64,000 nucleotides of DNA from Agathobacter sp. Its GTDB lineage: Bacteria; Bacillota; Clostridia; Lachnospirales; Lachnospiraceae. Within the stretch, counting starts at the first letter, position 1, and the number at the start of each line of letters is the position of its first letter. Positions 52,807-62,553 of the stretch are shown in pieces. The position numbers were made by a program, and so were the translations under genes. The stretch lies in assembly GCA_017623935.1 (NCBI GenBank), contig JAGAOC010000034.1, positions 20,375 to 84,374 of the forward strand. Direction: 5' to 3'. The notes below the pieces were generated by a model, which worked only from the letters and a program-made list of their open reading frames with translations, did no database searches and was not told where the DNA came from.

Positions 52807-52835
52807 AGTATAACATAGCGTATTATGATTGTAAA
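52807..52835 (-). promoter_or_regulatory. Promoter of rpsO-pnp
   Basis: Minus-strand TTTACA (52830-52835), a 17-bp spacer and TATACT (52807-52812), giving an rpsO leader of about 95 bases. Confidence 0.75.
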
Positions 52836-52885
52836 TAATTATTTTTCATTTCTTATCGAGAAAATTTCGACCTTTTTTGTCAAAT

Positions 52886-54013
52886 TTAATCATTAAAATA
52901 ACGTACTACACAGATTGGCTGACGGTAAAATGCATTAGAGATCTTAATTCCTGTTTTTCTACCGCTGGCATGAACGATCTGTCCATTTCCAATGTAGATT
53001 CCAACATGACTAATGCTCTTTCCACTTCCATAGAAGAACAGATCTCCCGGTTTTGCCTCAGAAGCCTTGATCTTTGTTCCATAGGAAGGCTGAGCTTTTG
53101 AAGAATGAGGAAGATAGATTCCATATTTCTCATAGATCTTCATAGTAAATCCAGAACAGTCCACTCCTTTTGTAAGGCTTGTTCCGCCCCAGACATAACG
53201 ATTCCCAACAAACTGTAATGCATAAGAAACTAAATCCACTCTTGTATCGGATACTCCGCTTCCATATCGAAGTTCTTCCAAAGTCTGTGCTGTTTTTAAT
53301 GTGTCATATACATTAGCATATTCAGCGGAAATATATCCTTCTTCATTATCTACTTCTACTTTATACCAGCCATCTAAAACCTCTACTACAGTCAGTTCTT
53401 CTCCCTGACCAACCTGAGATAAGATCTCTGCATCAGTGCTTGCTTCTTTTCTTACTCTAAGAGAAGAAGTCTCTACTTTAGCTACTGTTGCGATCTGCTC
53501 CTTAGCGATAGCTTCTGCTTCGGATCCTGTTAAAAGGAATTCACTCTTAACATATCCTTCTACTTCTCCGGAAGAGATCTTTGTCCAATCTCCTTCTGTA
53601 CCCAGGATCTCACACGCTGCATAATGAGTCATCTTTCCTACAACAGAACTGGATGCAGATGCCTCTTTTCTTACATTCAGGTTACCGGATACATTCGCAA
53701 TTCCAATGTTTGTGTATCCACAGATCGTACCATCTTCTGCCTGAGATTCTTCAGAAGTGCTTCCCTGCGCAACCACATTCGAAGAATTCTCTTCTACAGA
53801 TACAGAATAAAAATCAGTCAATGCAACGGAAATGCCTGCATTTAGACTTAAGATCTTAATATCTTCACTGTTAATTGCCGCTGAAACACCAGCAGATAAC
53901 TTATATTCTTTTTCCTGATCTGAAGCAGATCTGTCTGCACCTAAGGCAACCGTAGTTAACCCCATGGAAAAAAAAAGTACAGCAGCCATCTGTGATATAA
54001 TTCTTCGCTTCAT
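52886..54013 (-). CDS. SH3b and NlpC/P60 cell-wall endopeptidase
   Basis: A 375-residue secreted protein: signal peptide (MKRRIISQMAAVLFFSMGL), a Ser/Glu-rich region, two SH3b domains (around residues 100-160 and 175-235), and a C-terminal NlpC/P60 domain. Catalytic Cys in GVDCSGFTMKIYEKYG and His in ISHVGIYIGNGQIVHASG. It cleaves peptidoglycan stem peptides. Its own promoter (54056-54084) sits just before it, and it lies between ribF and rpsO. Confidence 0.93.
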   Translation of the reverse strand: MKRRIISQMAAVLFFSMGLTTVALGADRSASDQEKEYKLSAGVSAAINSEDIKILSLNAGISVALTDFYSVSVEENSSNVVAQGSTSEESQAEDGTICGYTNIGIANVSGNLNVRKEASASSSVVGKMTHYAACEILGTEGDWTKISSGEVEGYVKSEFLLTGSEAEAIAKEQIATVAKVETSSLRVRKEASTDAEILSQVGQGEELTVVEVLDGWYKVEVDNEEGYISAEYANVYDTLKTAQTLEELRYGSGVSDTRVDLVSYALQFVGNRYVWGGTSLTKGVDCSGFTMKIYEKYGIYLPHSSKAQPSYGTKIKASEAKPGDLFFYGSGKSISHVGIYIGNGQIVHASGRKTGIKISNAFYRQPICVVRYFND

Positions 54014-54055
54014 AATGTGTAACCCCTTCTCTATTCTTTCGCAACTCTATTGGCT

Positions 54056-54084
54056 AGTATATCAGCATTTATTAAACAGGTCAA
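54056..54084 (-). promoter_or_regulatory. Promoter of the NlpC/P60 gene
   Basis: Minus-strand TTGACC (54079-54084), a 17-bp spacer and TATACT (54056-54061). It overlaps the stop of ribF and separates this gene from the nusA-truB-ribF unit. Confidence 0.8.
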
Positions 54085-55034
54085 CACATTTTTGTAATAT
54101 TTTCGTAATATTCTTCCGCCTTTTGTAAATCTTTTTTCATCTGTCGGGATAATTCTTCAATTCCGTCAAATTTTTGCTCTGAACGAACATAATGGAGCAG
54201 AGATACTACAACCTCTTGTCCATATAGATCCTTGTCCCAATCAAAAATATAAGTCTCCACCAAAACAGGATCTTCCCCTTCGGCAGGAGTCTTTCTTTCA
54301 ATGGTAGGCTTTCTGCCCACATTAGAAATTCCCCGGTAAAATTCGCCATCTATCTCTACCCTTGACACATAGACCCCATTAGGCGGAAGGAGTTTTTCTT
54401 TTGGGATCGCCAGATTAATCGTAGGCATCCCCATTTTTCTTCCCAGCGCATTTCCATGAATGACCTCTCCTTTGATCAAAAACTCATATCCCAACAGAAA
54501 ATTTGCCATCTCCAAATTTCCCTTTGAGATCTCTTCCCTAACATAAGTACTGCTAATATCCCGGTTATTCTCCTGAACCTTTGGAAAAATACAGGCTTCA
54601 TATTCCAATTCTTCTGCCATCTGGCGGATCAGGACATGGTCGCCTTGTCTCTTGCTCCCAAAATGGAAATCTTCTCCTGCTACAATGCATTTTACATTTA
54701 AAGAAGTCACCACCCATTTTAAGAACTCCTCAGGTTTCATATTCATAACCTCTGGGGTAAAAGGACATTCCAGAAGATAATCAATTCCTTCTCGTTCAAA
54801 AATATGTAATTTTTCTGCGTTAGTGGTCAATACTTTGGCTTCCATTTCGTTCACTTTATTTCTTGGCGGTATATCAAAAGTAAAAACAACTGTCTGATAT
54901 CCATACACTTCTCTCTTTTGAAATAAAGTCTTCATCAAAAGCTCATGCCCCCGATGAAGACCATCAAATTTTCCAAAAGTAATGACCGTTGGTTCTTCAA
55001 TTTTAAAAGTTAACGTATTATTAATGTATTTCAT
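54081..55034 (-). CDS. ribF: Bifunctional riboflavin kinase / FAD synthetase
   Basis: A 317-residue RibF that makes FMN, then FAD. The N-terminal FAD synthetase domain has TFGKFDGLHRGHELLM; the C-terminal riboflavin kinase domain has GNALGRKMGMPTINLAIP and NGVYVSRV. Start at the ATG at 55034; the longer frame runs back into truB. It overlaps the truB stop by 14 bp. Supplies flavin for Rnf and ApbE. Confidence 0.94.
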   Translation of the reverse strand: MKYINNTLTFKIEEPTVITFGKFDGLHRGHELLMKTLFQKREVYGYQTVVFTFDIPPRNKVNEMEAKVLTTNAEKLHIFEREGIDYLLECPFTPEVMNMKPEEFLKWVVTSLNVKCIVAGEDFHFGSKRQGDHVLIRQMAEELEYEACIFPKVQENNRDISSTYVREEISKGNLEMANFLLGYEFLIKGEVIHGNALGRKMGMPTINLAIPKEKLLPPNGVYVSRVEIDGEFYRGISNVGRKPTIERKTPAEGEDPVLVETYIFDWDKDLYGQEVVVSLLHYVRSEQKFDGIEELSRQMKKDLQKAEEYYENITKMC

Positions 55035-55935
55035 TGTTGTCCATAAAAATCTTAATTGGTTTAAAATCGTTTTCTGCCTGCTTATAAGCGTAAAGTCCAA
55101 CGAACTCTTTTTTCGAATCATAAAGACGTACTGTTTCCGGATATTCCTCTTCTATCACAAAAGAGACCGGAATCCGATTGCCATTTACGATCATCTTTCT
55201 TGCTTCTTCCTTTACAGAAATGGCTGGATAATGCAAAAAGACTTTATCCACGCTCTGAACAAAGTAATGATCACCAGTTTCTCCGGCTTTTTTTACGAGT
55301 TCTTCCAGTTCTGATAACCGGTAAGCATTGTCTAAAGTAAACTCCGAAACTCTTGTACGGAGCAGACTCTTCATACATCCAAAACAGCCTAATTTCGTTC
55401 CGATATCCTGACAAAGTGTTCTGATATAAGTTCCCTTAGAACAATGAACTTTCATCCGAACTTCCGGAAGGGAAATATCTAAGATCTCAATGTCAAATAT
55501 CTTCACCGGTCTTGCCTGACGTTCTACGGTAACCCCTTTTCTTGCCAGATCACAAAGTTTCTGCCCGTTCACTTTCAGAGCAGAATACATAGGTGGAACC
55601 TGCATATAATCTCCCACAAAAGAAAGGATCACTTCTCTTACTTCTTCCAGACTACAGGTCACTTCAGCCTGATTTAATACTTCTCCTGAAATATCCTGGG
55701 TATCTGTTTCCTGCCCCAAAAGCAGTACCGCTTCATATTCTTTATCCTTATCCGTCAAAAGATCGCAGACTCTGGTTGCTTTTCCCAGACAAACAGGAAG
55801 TACCCCTTCTGCATCCGGATCTAGTGTTCCGGTGTGGCCGATCTTCTTTTGATGGAAGATCCCTCGCATTTTTGCCACCACATCAAAAGAGGTAAATCCT
55901 TTTTCTTTGTATACATTTACAATTCCATTTATCAT
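55021..55935 (-). CDS. truB: tRNA pseudouridine(55) synthase TruB
   Basis: A 304-residue pseudouridine synthase. Catalytic Asp in KIGHTGTLDPDAEGVLPVCL, then KATRVCDLLTDKDKEYE; C-terminal part after CSKGTYIRTLCQDIG. Between nrnA and ribF, in the usual order. Confidence 0.97.
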   Translation of the reverse strand: MINGIVNVYKEKGFTSFDVVAKMRGIFHQKKIGHTGTLDPDAEGVLPVCLGKATRVCDLLTDKDKEYEAVLLLGQETDTQDISGEVLNQAEVTCSLEEVREVILSFVGDYMQVPPMYSALKVNGQKLCDLARKGVTVERQARPVKIFDIEILDISLPEVRMKVHCSKGTYIRTLCQDIGTKLGCFGCMKSLLRTRVSEFTLDNAYRLSELEELVKKAGETGDHYFVQSVDKVFLHYPAISVKEEARKMIVNGNRIPVSFVIEEEYPETVRLYDSKKEFVGLYAYKQAENDFKPIKIFMDNNEIH

Positions 55936-55936
55936 C

Positions 55937-56884
55937 TTATAACTGTTTCTCGATTTCTGCTAAAATCTCCGGAATAAATTCTTCCGGCTTACCATACATG
56001 GTAAATCCTGCGGCTTTTACATGACCGCCGCCCTTAAAATGCTGGGCAAGGACTGCCAGATCCACATTACCATTGGCTCTGGTGCTGACCTTGTAGGAAC
56101 CATCTTCATTTTCATAAATAAAGACTGCCACTTCCACATCTTTGGTAACTCGAAGCTGATTCACGATTCCATCTAAATGCTTTGGAAGCACATGAAATTC
56201 TTTCATCATTCCTGCTGTTACCATGCCAAGGATCACTTTTCCATCCAGATAAAGGACACTGTCTACTAACACCTGTCCCATGATCCGGTTCTGATCATAA
56301 GTCTTAGTATAGAAAGTAGAATCTACGATCTCTGTAAAAGCGATTCCTTTTTCCATTAAGACTCCGGCGATCTCCATTGTATGGGCAGAGGTACAAGAGT
56401 ACTGGAATACCCCTGTATCATGCACCATTCCTGTATAGAGACACTCCGCGATCTCCTTTGTGATATTGTCGGTATCGATCAATTCAAATACCAGTTCACA
56501 GGTAGCACTTGCATGAGGGAAGATATAATTCTCATCTGCAAAGGACTGGTTGCTGACATGATGGTCGATACATGCGGTACTTTTTGCCGCTTCAAAATAT
56601 TTTGCGGCATTTCCCAATCTTCCTACATCACCACAATCTAAGCAAATGAACAGATCAAAAGCTTCTCTGTCCGGATACTCATGATCGATCTCATTAGAAT
56701 TTGCCAGAAATTCAAAAATATGAGGAATCGGCTCTAAAAAGATCTCGGCTTTAATCTCCGGAAAATAAGTCCGGATATAATTATAAACTGCCAGAGTAGA
56801 ACCTACGCAGTCTCCATCCGGACGGACATGACCAGAAATTCCTACGGTCTTTTTTCCTGCTAAAATTGAATCTAAATTCTTCAT
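55937..56884 (-). CDS. nrnA: DHH phosphoesterase NrnA (bifunctional oligoRNase)
   Basis: A 315-residue DHH-DHHA1 protein that degrades short RNA oligonucleotides and pAp. Motifs: ISGHVRPDGDCVGSTLA, LDCGDVGRLGN, CIDHHVSNQSF and the C-terminal GGGHVKAAGF. Situated between rbfA and truB. Confidence 0.93.
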   Translation of the reverse strand: MKNLDSILAGKKTVGISGHVRPDGDCVGSTLAVYNYIRTYFPEIKAEIFLEPIPHIFEFLANSNEIDHEYPDREAFDLFICLDCGDVGRLGNAAKYFEAAKSTACIDHHVSNQSFADENYIFPHASATCELVFELIDTDNITKEIAECLYTGMVHDTGVFQYSCTSAHTMEIAGVLMEKGIAFTEIVDSTFYTKTYDQNRIMGQVLVDSVLYLDGKVILGMVTAGMMKEFHVLPKHLDGIVNQLRVTKDVEVAVFIYENEDGSYKVSTRANGNVDLAVLAQHFKGGGHVKAAGFTMYGKPEEFIPEILAEIEKQL

Positions 56885-56893
56885 ACGCGCCTC

Positions 56894-57280
56894 TTACTGT
56901 TCTTCTTCCTGTTCTTCCTCTGTCTTTAGATCTTTGGTTACCTCGTCAATTTTCTTAGACATGGCAATTCCATATTCAATGGACTGATCTAAAACGAATT
57001 TGATCTCTGGGGTATTCCGTAAATTTACGGCTTTTGCCAGTTTGGTACGAATAAATCCTTCTGCGCTGCGAAGCCCCGCCAGGGTATCTTTCTGAGACTT
57101 TTCGTCTCCTAATACACTGACATAAGCTTTAGCAGTCTTTAAGTCCGGTGCCACTTCTACGGCCACCACACTGGTCAGAGGATTGATCCGTGGGTCTTTT
57201 AATTCCCCACGGATGATATTACTCAGTGCATGCTGCACTTCTTCATTGATCCTGATATTTTTAATACTGTTTTTTCTCAT
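56894..57280 (-). CDS. rbfA: Ribosome-binding factor A
   Basis: A 128-residue RbfA that helps 16S rRNA maturation and 30S assembly. The family-specific DPRINPLTSVVAVEVAPDL, then AKAYVSVLG, are visible. The C-terminus is Glu-rich. Follows infB by 14 bp. Confidence 0.96.
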   Translation of the reverse strand: MRKNSIKNIRINEEVQHALSNIIRGELKDPRINPLTSVVAVEVAPDLKTAKAYVSVLGDEKSQKDTLAGLRSAEGFIRTKLAKAVNLRNTPEIKFVLDQSIEYGIAMSKKIDEVTKDLKTEEEQEEEQ

Positions 57281-57294
57281 GAAAAACCTGCTTT

Positions 57295-60165
57295 CTATCT
57301 TGGTACTTCTACCATCTTATAAGCCTCTACAATATCAAATTCCTGAATATCGTTAAATCCGTCAAATACCAGACCACATTCAAATCCGGTTCTAACTTCT
57401 TTTACGTCATCCTTGAATCGTTTTAAGGAGCCAAGATCACCTTCAAAGATCTGTGTTCCTTCACGGGAAATACGGACTTTACATCCTCTTTCTATGACAC
57501 CGTCAAGCACATAGGAACCAGCGATGTTTCCAACACCGGAAGCCTTGAAGATCTGACGGATCTCTGCGTGACCGATCACTTTTTCTTCGAATACTGGATC
57601 TAACATACCCTTCATAGCAGCTTCTACATCTTCGATGGCATTGTAGATTACTTTGTAAAGACGAACGTCTACGCCTTCTCTGTCTGCAGTTACTTTTGCA
57701 ACTGGGTCTGGACGAACATTGAATCCAATGATGATCGCGTTAGAAGCAGATGCTAAGATCACGTCAGATTCATTGATCGCACCTACACCACCATGGATTA
57801 CCTTAACCACAACTTCTTCGTTGGAAAGTTTTACAAGAGACTGTTTTACCGCTTCTACAGAACCCTGTACGTCTGCTTTTACGATAATGTTCAGTTCTTT
57901 CATGTTTCCAGACTGAATCTGAGAGAAGAGATCATCTAAGGACATCTTAGCCTTAGTATCTTCGATCAGCTTATTCTTCTCTTCAGAAATATAGGTCTCT
58001 GCAAAGGATTTTGCTTCTTTGTCGGAATCGCAGACAACAAATGTCTCGCCAGCTGCTGGAACACTGTTCAGACCTAAGATCTCTACTGGAGTAGAAGGAA
58101 TTGCTTCTTTTACTCTGCGTCCGTTATCATCGATCATGGCACGAACTTTACCATAGCTGCTTCCGCAGGCAATGGAATCACCAACGTGAAGAGTACCTTT
58201 CTGTACTAATACAGTAGCAACTGCACCTCTTCCCTTATCCAACTGTGCTTCGATCACAAGACCTCTTGCATTTCTCTTAGGATTTGCTTTTAATTCCAGA
58301 ACTTCTGCTGTAAGGAGTACCATCTCTAACAGATTATCGATACCTTCTTTGGTGTGAGCAGATACCGGACAGAAAATAGTGCTTCCGCCCCAATCTTCTG
58401 GGATCAGTTCGTATTCAGACAATTCCTGTTTTACTTTTTCAATATTTGCACTTGGCTTATCGATCTTATTCACGGCAACAATAATCTCAACGCCAGCTGC
58501 TTTTGCATGGTTGATCGCTTCTACTGTCTGAGGCATTACACCATCATCAGCAGCAACTACAAGGATTGCAATATCTGTAGAGTTTGCACCACGCATACGC
58601 ATTGCAGTAAATGCTTCATGTCCTGGTGTATCCAGGAAAGTGATGTTCTGGTCATTAATAGAAACCACAGACGCACCGATATGCTGTGTGATTCCACCTG
58701 CTTCTCTGTCTGTTACTTTAGTAGAACGGATCGCATCCAAAAGGGAGGTTTTACCGTGGTCTACGTGACCCATTACACAGACTACTGGTGGACGGGAAAC
58801 CATATCTGCTTCGTTTTCTTCGTCCTCTTTTAACAATTCAGCGATCACGTCGATCTTTTCTTCCTGCTCGCAGATAAAGTTAAACTCTAATGCGATCTCT
58901 TCTGCAGATTCAAAATCGATCTCGTGGTTTACAGTTACCATCTGACCTTTCATAAATAATTTCTTAACGATCACAGATGGCTGAACCTTCATAGCGTCTG
59001 CCAACTCACGGATTGTCATCTTCTCTGGAAGAGTGATTGTCTTGATCACATCTGCGTCTTCCTTAGGCTGCTGTGGCTGCTGCTGAGGTTTCTTCTTTCC
59101 GCCATGTTTCTCAAGATTGATGTAATTCTCCTGGCGTTTGCTGCCTAACTTATCATGATCCTGATGACGGTTATTATTATTGTTGCGGTTATTTCCACGT
59201 TCTCTGCTTTCCTTACCTCTTACTTCTTCTGTAGCAACTGCAGATTCTTTATTGAACTTATTCATATCTCTGTCAAAACGACCTTTGGATTCGCCACCAT
59301 TGCGATTTCCTCTGTCATTCTGATTACGATCATTATTAAAACGATTTCCTCTATCGTTTCTGTCTCCATTTCCGCGATTTGGTCTGTCTCCCTGGTTACG
59401 ATCATTGTTAAAACGGTTTCCTCTGTCGTTTCCGTTTCTATCTCCGTTTCCACGGTTTGGTCTATCACCCTGATTGCGGTCATTTCCACCACGATTTCCT
59501 CTGTCGTTTCTGTCTCCATTTCCGCGGTTTGGTCTATCCTGATTACGATCATTCTGTGGACGTTCGTTACGATCATTTTGTGGGCGATCGTTGCGATCGT
59601 TCTGTGGACGGTTCTGGGATGGAGCTGTCATAAATTCATCCTTATTGCCAGCAGTTCTCTCGCTGATCGGACGCATTGCTCTCTCTCCCACTGGACGTGG
59701 TTTGATGATGCTATGAGCTTCCGGTTTAGCTACGCGGTTCTCTCGTCTTGGTCCTCTATCGTTATTGTTTCTCTCACCGTGATTCTTGTCATTGGAATTA
59801 CGGTTATTATTGCCATTGTTATTTCCAGCAGGACGTCTGGACTGTTTGCTGTACTGAGCATTAAATACTGCAGAAATGCTAGCTTTCTTCTTTGGACGTT
59901 CCTGTTTATCATCTCCAGCTTTTGCTTCTGTTTTTGGAGCCTCAGCCTTTGGTTCTTCTGCTTTTGGAGCTTCCGCTTTTGGAGCCTCAGCCTTTGGAGC
60001 CTCTGTCTTCTTCTGGTATTTGTTTCTTACTATTGCCTGAGCTTCGTCTTCGATTCCGCTAGAAGCACTTTTTACTGCATAATCAGTTTCGCTTAACAAA
60101 TCTATTATATCCTGTGATTTTATTTCTAATTCTTTTGCAAGTTCATGAACTCTCATTTTTGCCAT
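57295..60165 (-). CDS. infB: Translation initiation factor IF-2
   Basis: A 956-residue GTPase. N-terminal IF2N domain ([18 protein letters not shown]), an Ala/Pro/Lys repeat (about residues 54-83), a long Asn/Arg/Gly/Asp-rich low-complexity region (about 105-345) and a second IF2N-like segment ([19 protein letters not shown]). The G-domain begins [14 protein letters not shown] (466-472), with DTPGHEAF and NKIDKP; domains II to IV follow. The unstructured region is longer than usual. Confidence 0.97.
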   Translation of the reverse strand: MAKMRVHELAKELEIKSQDIIDLLSETDYAVKSASSGIEDEAQAIVRNKYQKKTEAPKAEAPKAEAPKAEEPKAEAPKTEAKAGDDKQERPKKKASISAVFNAQYSKQSRRPAGNNNGNNNRNSNDKNHGERNNNDRGPRRENRVAKPEAHSIIKPRPVGERAMRPISERTAGNKDEFMTAPSQNRPQNDRNDRPQNDRNERPQNDRNQDRPNRGNGDRNDRGNRGGNDRNQGDRPNRGNGDRNGNDRGNRFNNDRNQGDRPNRGNGDRNDRGNRFNNDRNQNDRGNRNGGESKGRFDRDMNKFNKESAVATEEVRGKESRERGNNRNNNNNRHQDHDKLGSKRQENYINLEKHGGKKKPQQQPQQPKEDADVIKTITLPEKMTIRELADAMKVQPSVIVKKLFMKGQMVTVNHEIDFESAEEIALEFNFICEQEEKIDVIAELLKEDEENEADMVSRPPVVCVMGHVDHGKTSLLDAIRSTKVTDREAGGITQHIGASVVSINDQNITFLDTPGHEAFTAMRMRGANSTDIAILVVAADDGVMPQTVEAINHAKAAGVEIIVAVNKIDKPSANIEKVKQELSEYELIPEDWGGSTIFCPVSAHTKEGIDNLLEMVLLTAEVLELKANPKRNARGLVIEAQLDKGRGAVATVLVQKGTLHVGDSIACGSSYGKVRAMIDDNGRRVKEAIPSTPVEILGLNSVPAAGETFVVCDSDKEAKSFAETYISEEKNKLIEDTKAKMSLDDLFSQIQSGNMKELNIIVKADVQGSVEAVKQSLVKLSNEEVVVKVIHGGVGAINESDVILASASNAIIIGFNVRPDPVAKVTADREGVDVRLYKVIYNAIEDVEAAMKGMLDPVFEEKVIGHAEIRQIFKASGVGNIAGSYVLDGVIERGCKVRISREGTQIFEGDLGSLKRFKDDVKEVRTGFECGLVFDGFNDIQEFDIVEAYKMVEVPR
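59290..59613. repeat. Asn/Arg/Gly/Asp tandem repeats inside infB
   Basis: Codons for residues about 185-292 of IF-2 form degenerate tandem repeats (units like [13 protein letters not shown] and DRGNRFNN). Confidence 0.75.
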
Positions 60166-60183
60166 ATATTATTGTTTCCTCCA

Positions 60184-60498
60184 TTATTCAGTTTTGTAAT
60201 CCGACAGTTTCTGCATCACAGCCTTTGCCAAATTCTCATCTGTAATTGCAAGAGATGCCCGAAATTCTTTTCCGATACAACTGCCTAATTCATCCTTGGT
60301 TCCAAAAACATACATTGGTACCTGGTAAAAATCCGTCATATTCGTAAATTTCTTTCTTGTATTTTCTGAAGCCTCTTCCGAAACCACCACTAGAAAGGCA
60401 CGATAGGATTTTACTGCTTTCTCAGTGGAAAATTCTCCACTTACCACATTGCCGGATTTGGCAGCAATGCCAAGCATGGATAATACTCTATTTCTCAA
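60184..60498 (-). CDS. ylxQ: L7Ae-family RNA-binding protein YlxQ
   Basis: A 104-residue L7Ae/L30e-type kink-turn binding protein, the K-turn fold signature being AAKSGNVVSGEFSTEKAV and LVVVSEEASENTRKKF. It is the standard partner of rnpM in the nusA operon. It overlaps rnpM by 11 bp. Confidence 0.9.
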   Translation of the reverse strand: MRNRVLSMLGIAAKSGNVVSGEFSTEKAVKSYRAFLVVVSEEASENTRKKFTNMTDFYQVPMYVFGTKDELGSCIGKEFRASLAITDENLAKAVMQKLSDYKTE

Positions 60499-60772
60499 AC
60501 TGGCTCATCTCCTTTTCCAGATTCTCATAAATCTCTGAAGAAATCGCCATCTTAAAGGATCGTTCCAGACCTTTGGACTTTCTGGCTTTTTTGAAGCACT
60601 CGATATCCGGACAGATATATGCGCCCCGTCCGTTCTTACGTCCTGTTGCATCTACGAGGATTTCCCCTTCCTGGGTCTTCAAGATGCGGATCAAGTCTTT
60701 CTTTCCTTTCATCTCTCCGCAGCCAACACACTGCCGCATTGGGATCTTCTTATTCTGCATATTCTTCCCCAT
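60488..60772 (-). CDS. rnpM: RnpM/YlxR (DUF448) RNA-binding protein
   Basis: A 94-residue YlxR. The motif PMRQCVGCGEMK, then GRKNGRGAYICPDIECF, identifies it; Bacillus relatives bind the RNase P RNA. It overlaps nusA by 23 bp; an internal ATG at residue 5 (60760) is an alternative start, with GGGGAAG upstream. Confidence 0.93.
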   Translation of the reverse strand: MGKNMQNKKIPMRQCVGCGEMKGKKDLIRILKTQEGEILVDATGRKNGRGAYICPDIECFKKARKSKGLERSFKMAISSEIYENLEKEMSQFEK

Positions 60773-61928
60773 CTTCTACATATTCATCAGAATATTCTTC
60801 TTCGGAATATCCTTCTTCAGAATACTCATCCTCATAATATTCTTCATCTGCATCTTCATAATCATTTTCATAATCCATGAAATCACCGGATTCTCTTGCC
60901 TGAGTCTCGCTCTTAATATCAATCTTGAATCCTGTCAGACGGGCAGCCAGTCTTGCGTTCTGTCCTTCTTTACCGATTGCCAGTGATAACTGATAATCTG
61001 GAACTACAACTTTTGCAGTCTTCTCATCTGCATCTGCAATAACGGAAATAACTTTTGCAGGGCTTAAAGAATTCTGAATTAAGATTGCAGGATTCTCATC
61101 CCAAGTAACAATATCGATCTTCTCTCCACGAAGTTCAGATACGATAGCATTTACTCTGGCGCCGTTCATACCTACACAAGCTCCTACTGGATCAACATCT
61201 GGATCATTGGAGTAAACAGCGATCTTTGTTCTGCTTCCTGCTTCACGGGAAATAGATTTGATCTCTACGATTCCATCTTTTACTTCTGTAACTTCTGATT
61301 CAAACAATCTTTTTACCAGTTCTGGATGTGTTCTGGAAACTAAGATCTTAGGTCCTTTAGAAGTTGCTTTTACTTCTAAGATATATACCTTGATTCTTTC
61401 TGTTGGCTGGAATGTCTCTCCTTTGATCTGCTCACTTTCTGTTAAAAGTGCATCTGCTTTTCCAAGGTTAATGCTTACATTCTTGCCAACGTAACGCTGA
61501 ACAATACCTGTAACAACATCTTTTTCTTTGCTATTATATTCATCATAAATAACTTTACGTTCTTCTTCTCTGATTTTCTGAAGAATTACGTTCTTTGCAT
61601 TCTGAGTTGCAATACGTCCAAATTCTTTGGATTTTACTTCGATTGGAACAATATCACCAACCTGATAGTGACCATTGATCATCTGTGCATCTGGAAGAGA
61701 GATCTCTTCTACTGGATCTGTCACTGCTTCTACTACTGTCTTATCCTGAATACAATGGAACTCACAGGTCTCAGGATCGATCATAACTCTTACGTTATCT
61801 GATTTTCCAAAGTGATTCTTACATGCAGTCACCAGCGAATTCTCAATTGCCTCTAACAGAGTTTCTTTGCTAATGTTCTTTTCCTGTTCTAAAATATTTA
61901 ATGCTTCAAATAACTCACTATTTTTCAT
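60750..61928 (-). CDS. nusA: Transcription termination/antitermination factor NusA
   Basis: A 392-residue NusA: N-terminal RNAP-binding domain, S1 (GIVQRYVGKNVSINLGKADA), and tandem KH domains (VGACVGMNGARVNAIVSEL and SLAIGKEGQNARLAARLTG). The C-terminal 35 residues form an acidic repeat-like tail rich in Glu, Tyr, Asp and Ser (units such as YSEEGYSEEEYSD). Firmicutes NusA usually ends near residue 370. Confidence 0.96.
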   Translation of the reverse strand: MKNSELFEALNILEQEKNISKETLLEAIENSLVTACKNHFGKSDNVRVMIDPETCEFHCIQDKTVVEAVTDPVEEISLPDAQMINGHYQVGDIVPIEVKSKEFGRIATQNAKNVILQKIREEERKVIYDEYNSKEKDVVTGIVQRYVGKNVSINLGKADALLTESEQIKGETFQPTERIKVYILEVKATSKGPKILVSRTHPELVKRLFESEVTEVKDGIVEIKSISREAGSRTKIAVYSNDPDVDPVGACVGMNGARVNAIVSELRGEKIDIVTWDENPAILIQNSLSPAKVISVIADADEKTAKVVVPDYQLSLAIGKEGQNARLAARLTGFKIDIKSETQARESGDFMDYENDYEDADEEYYEDEYSEEGYSEEEYSDEYVEDGEEYAE

Positions 61929-61992
61929 TATTTTTATCCTCCCTATTCATATTCTCGTACTCTATTCTAAGTGGGTTACATTTAGGACTATA

Positions 61993-62460
61993 TTAAAAGT
62001 GTACTGCCTGACGAATTAATGCAATTTCGCTTCTTTCAAACTTCATTGTCTCATTGTCTTCTGTCTCAATAGTCACAGATTCCTTATCATAAGCAGTCAG
62101 GATTCCATAAAATTCCTTGCTACGGTTAATGGCACGATAGGTGCGGATCTCAACTTCCTGTCCCATATTCCGCACATAATCCTTTTCTTTCTTAAGGGGT
62201 CTTCCTAATCCTGGGGAACTGACCTCAAAAGTATAAGAATCCGGAATAAAATCCTTCTCATCTAACAGAACGTTCATTTCTCTTGCCACTTCTTCGCAAT
62301 CGTTTACGGTAATTCCTCCTTCTTTGTCAATGTAAGCACGTAAATACCAAATGGAACCTTCCTTTACATACTCAACATCCACAAGTTCAAAGTTCTTACG
62401 CTCTAAGATCGGCAAAATAAGACTTTCTGTTCTTGCTTCATAATCACTTGCCTTTGACAT
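61993..62460 (-). CDS. rimP: Ribosome maturation factor RimP
   Basis: A 155-residue RimP, first gene of the nusA-infB operon; it aids 30S maturation. FELVDVEYVKEGSIWYLRA and DEKDFIPDSYTFEVSSPGL are conserved. Start at the ATG at 62460: AGAGAGG lies upstream of it, while the GTG at 62472 is inside that site. Confidence 0.93.
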   Translation of the reverse strand: MSKASDYEARTESLILPILERKNFELVDVEYVKEGSIWYLRAYIDKEGGITVNDCEEVAREMNVLLDEKDFIPDSYTFEVSSPGLGRPLKKEKDYVRNMGQEVEIRTYRAINRSKEFYGILTAYDKESVTIETEDNETMKFERSEIALIRQAVHF

Positions 62461-62489
62461 ACTGGCATACACCTCTCTTTAAAAGTCTT

Positions 62490-62528
62490 AAAAACGCGAA
62501 TTGAGAGAGGACTTATGTCCTCTCTCAA
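62490..62528 (-). promoter_or_regulatory. Leader hairpin of rimP-nusA-infB operon
   Basis: A perfect 12-bp inverted repeat, arms TTGAGAGAGGAC (62501-62512) and GTCCTCTCTCAA (62517-62528), loop of 4. It lies about 20 bases after the predicted start site. On the minus strand it is followed by TTCGCG then TTTTT (62490-62494), so the T-run is displaced by 6 bases. An attenuator or processing site; see findings. Confidence 0.75.
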
Positions 62529-62553
62529 CCTTAGTCATCATGTTCACATAACC

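Noticed and set aside
59155-60096. 313-codon plus-strand ORF opposite infB
   Set aside because: It is the complement of the Asn/Arg/Gly-rich repeats of IF-2. Codon composition creates Ile/Ser/Val-rich low-complexity protein; no ribosome binding site and no recognisable domain.
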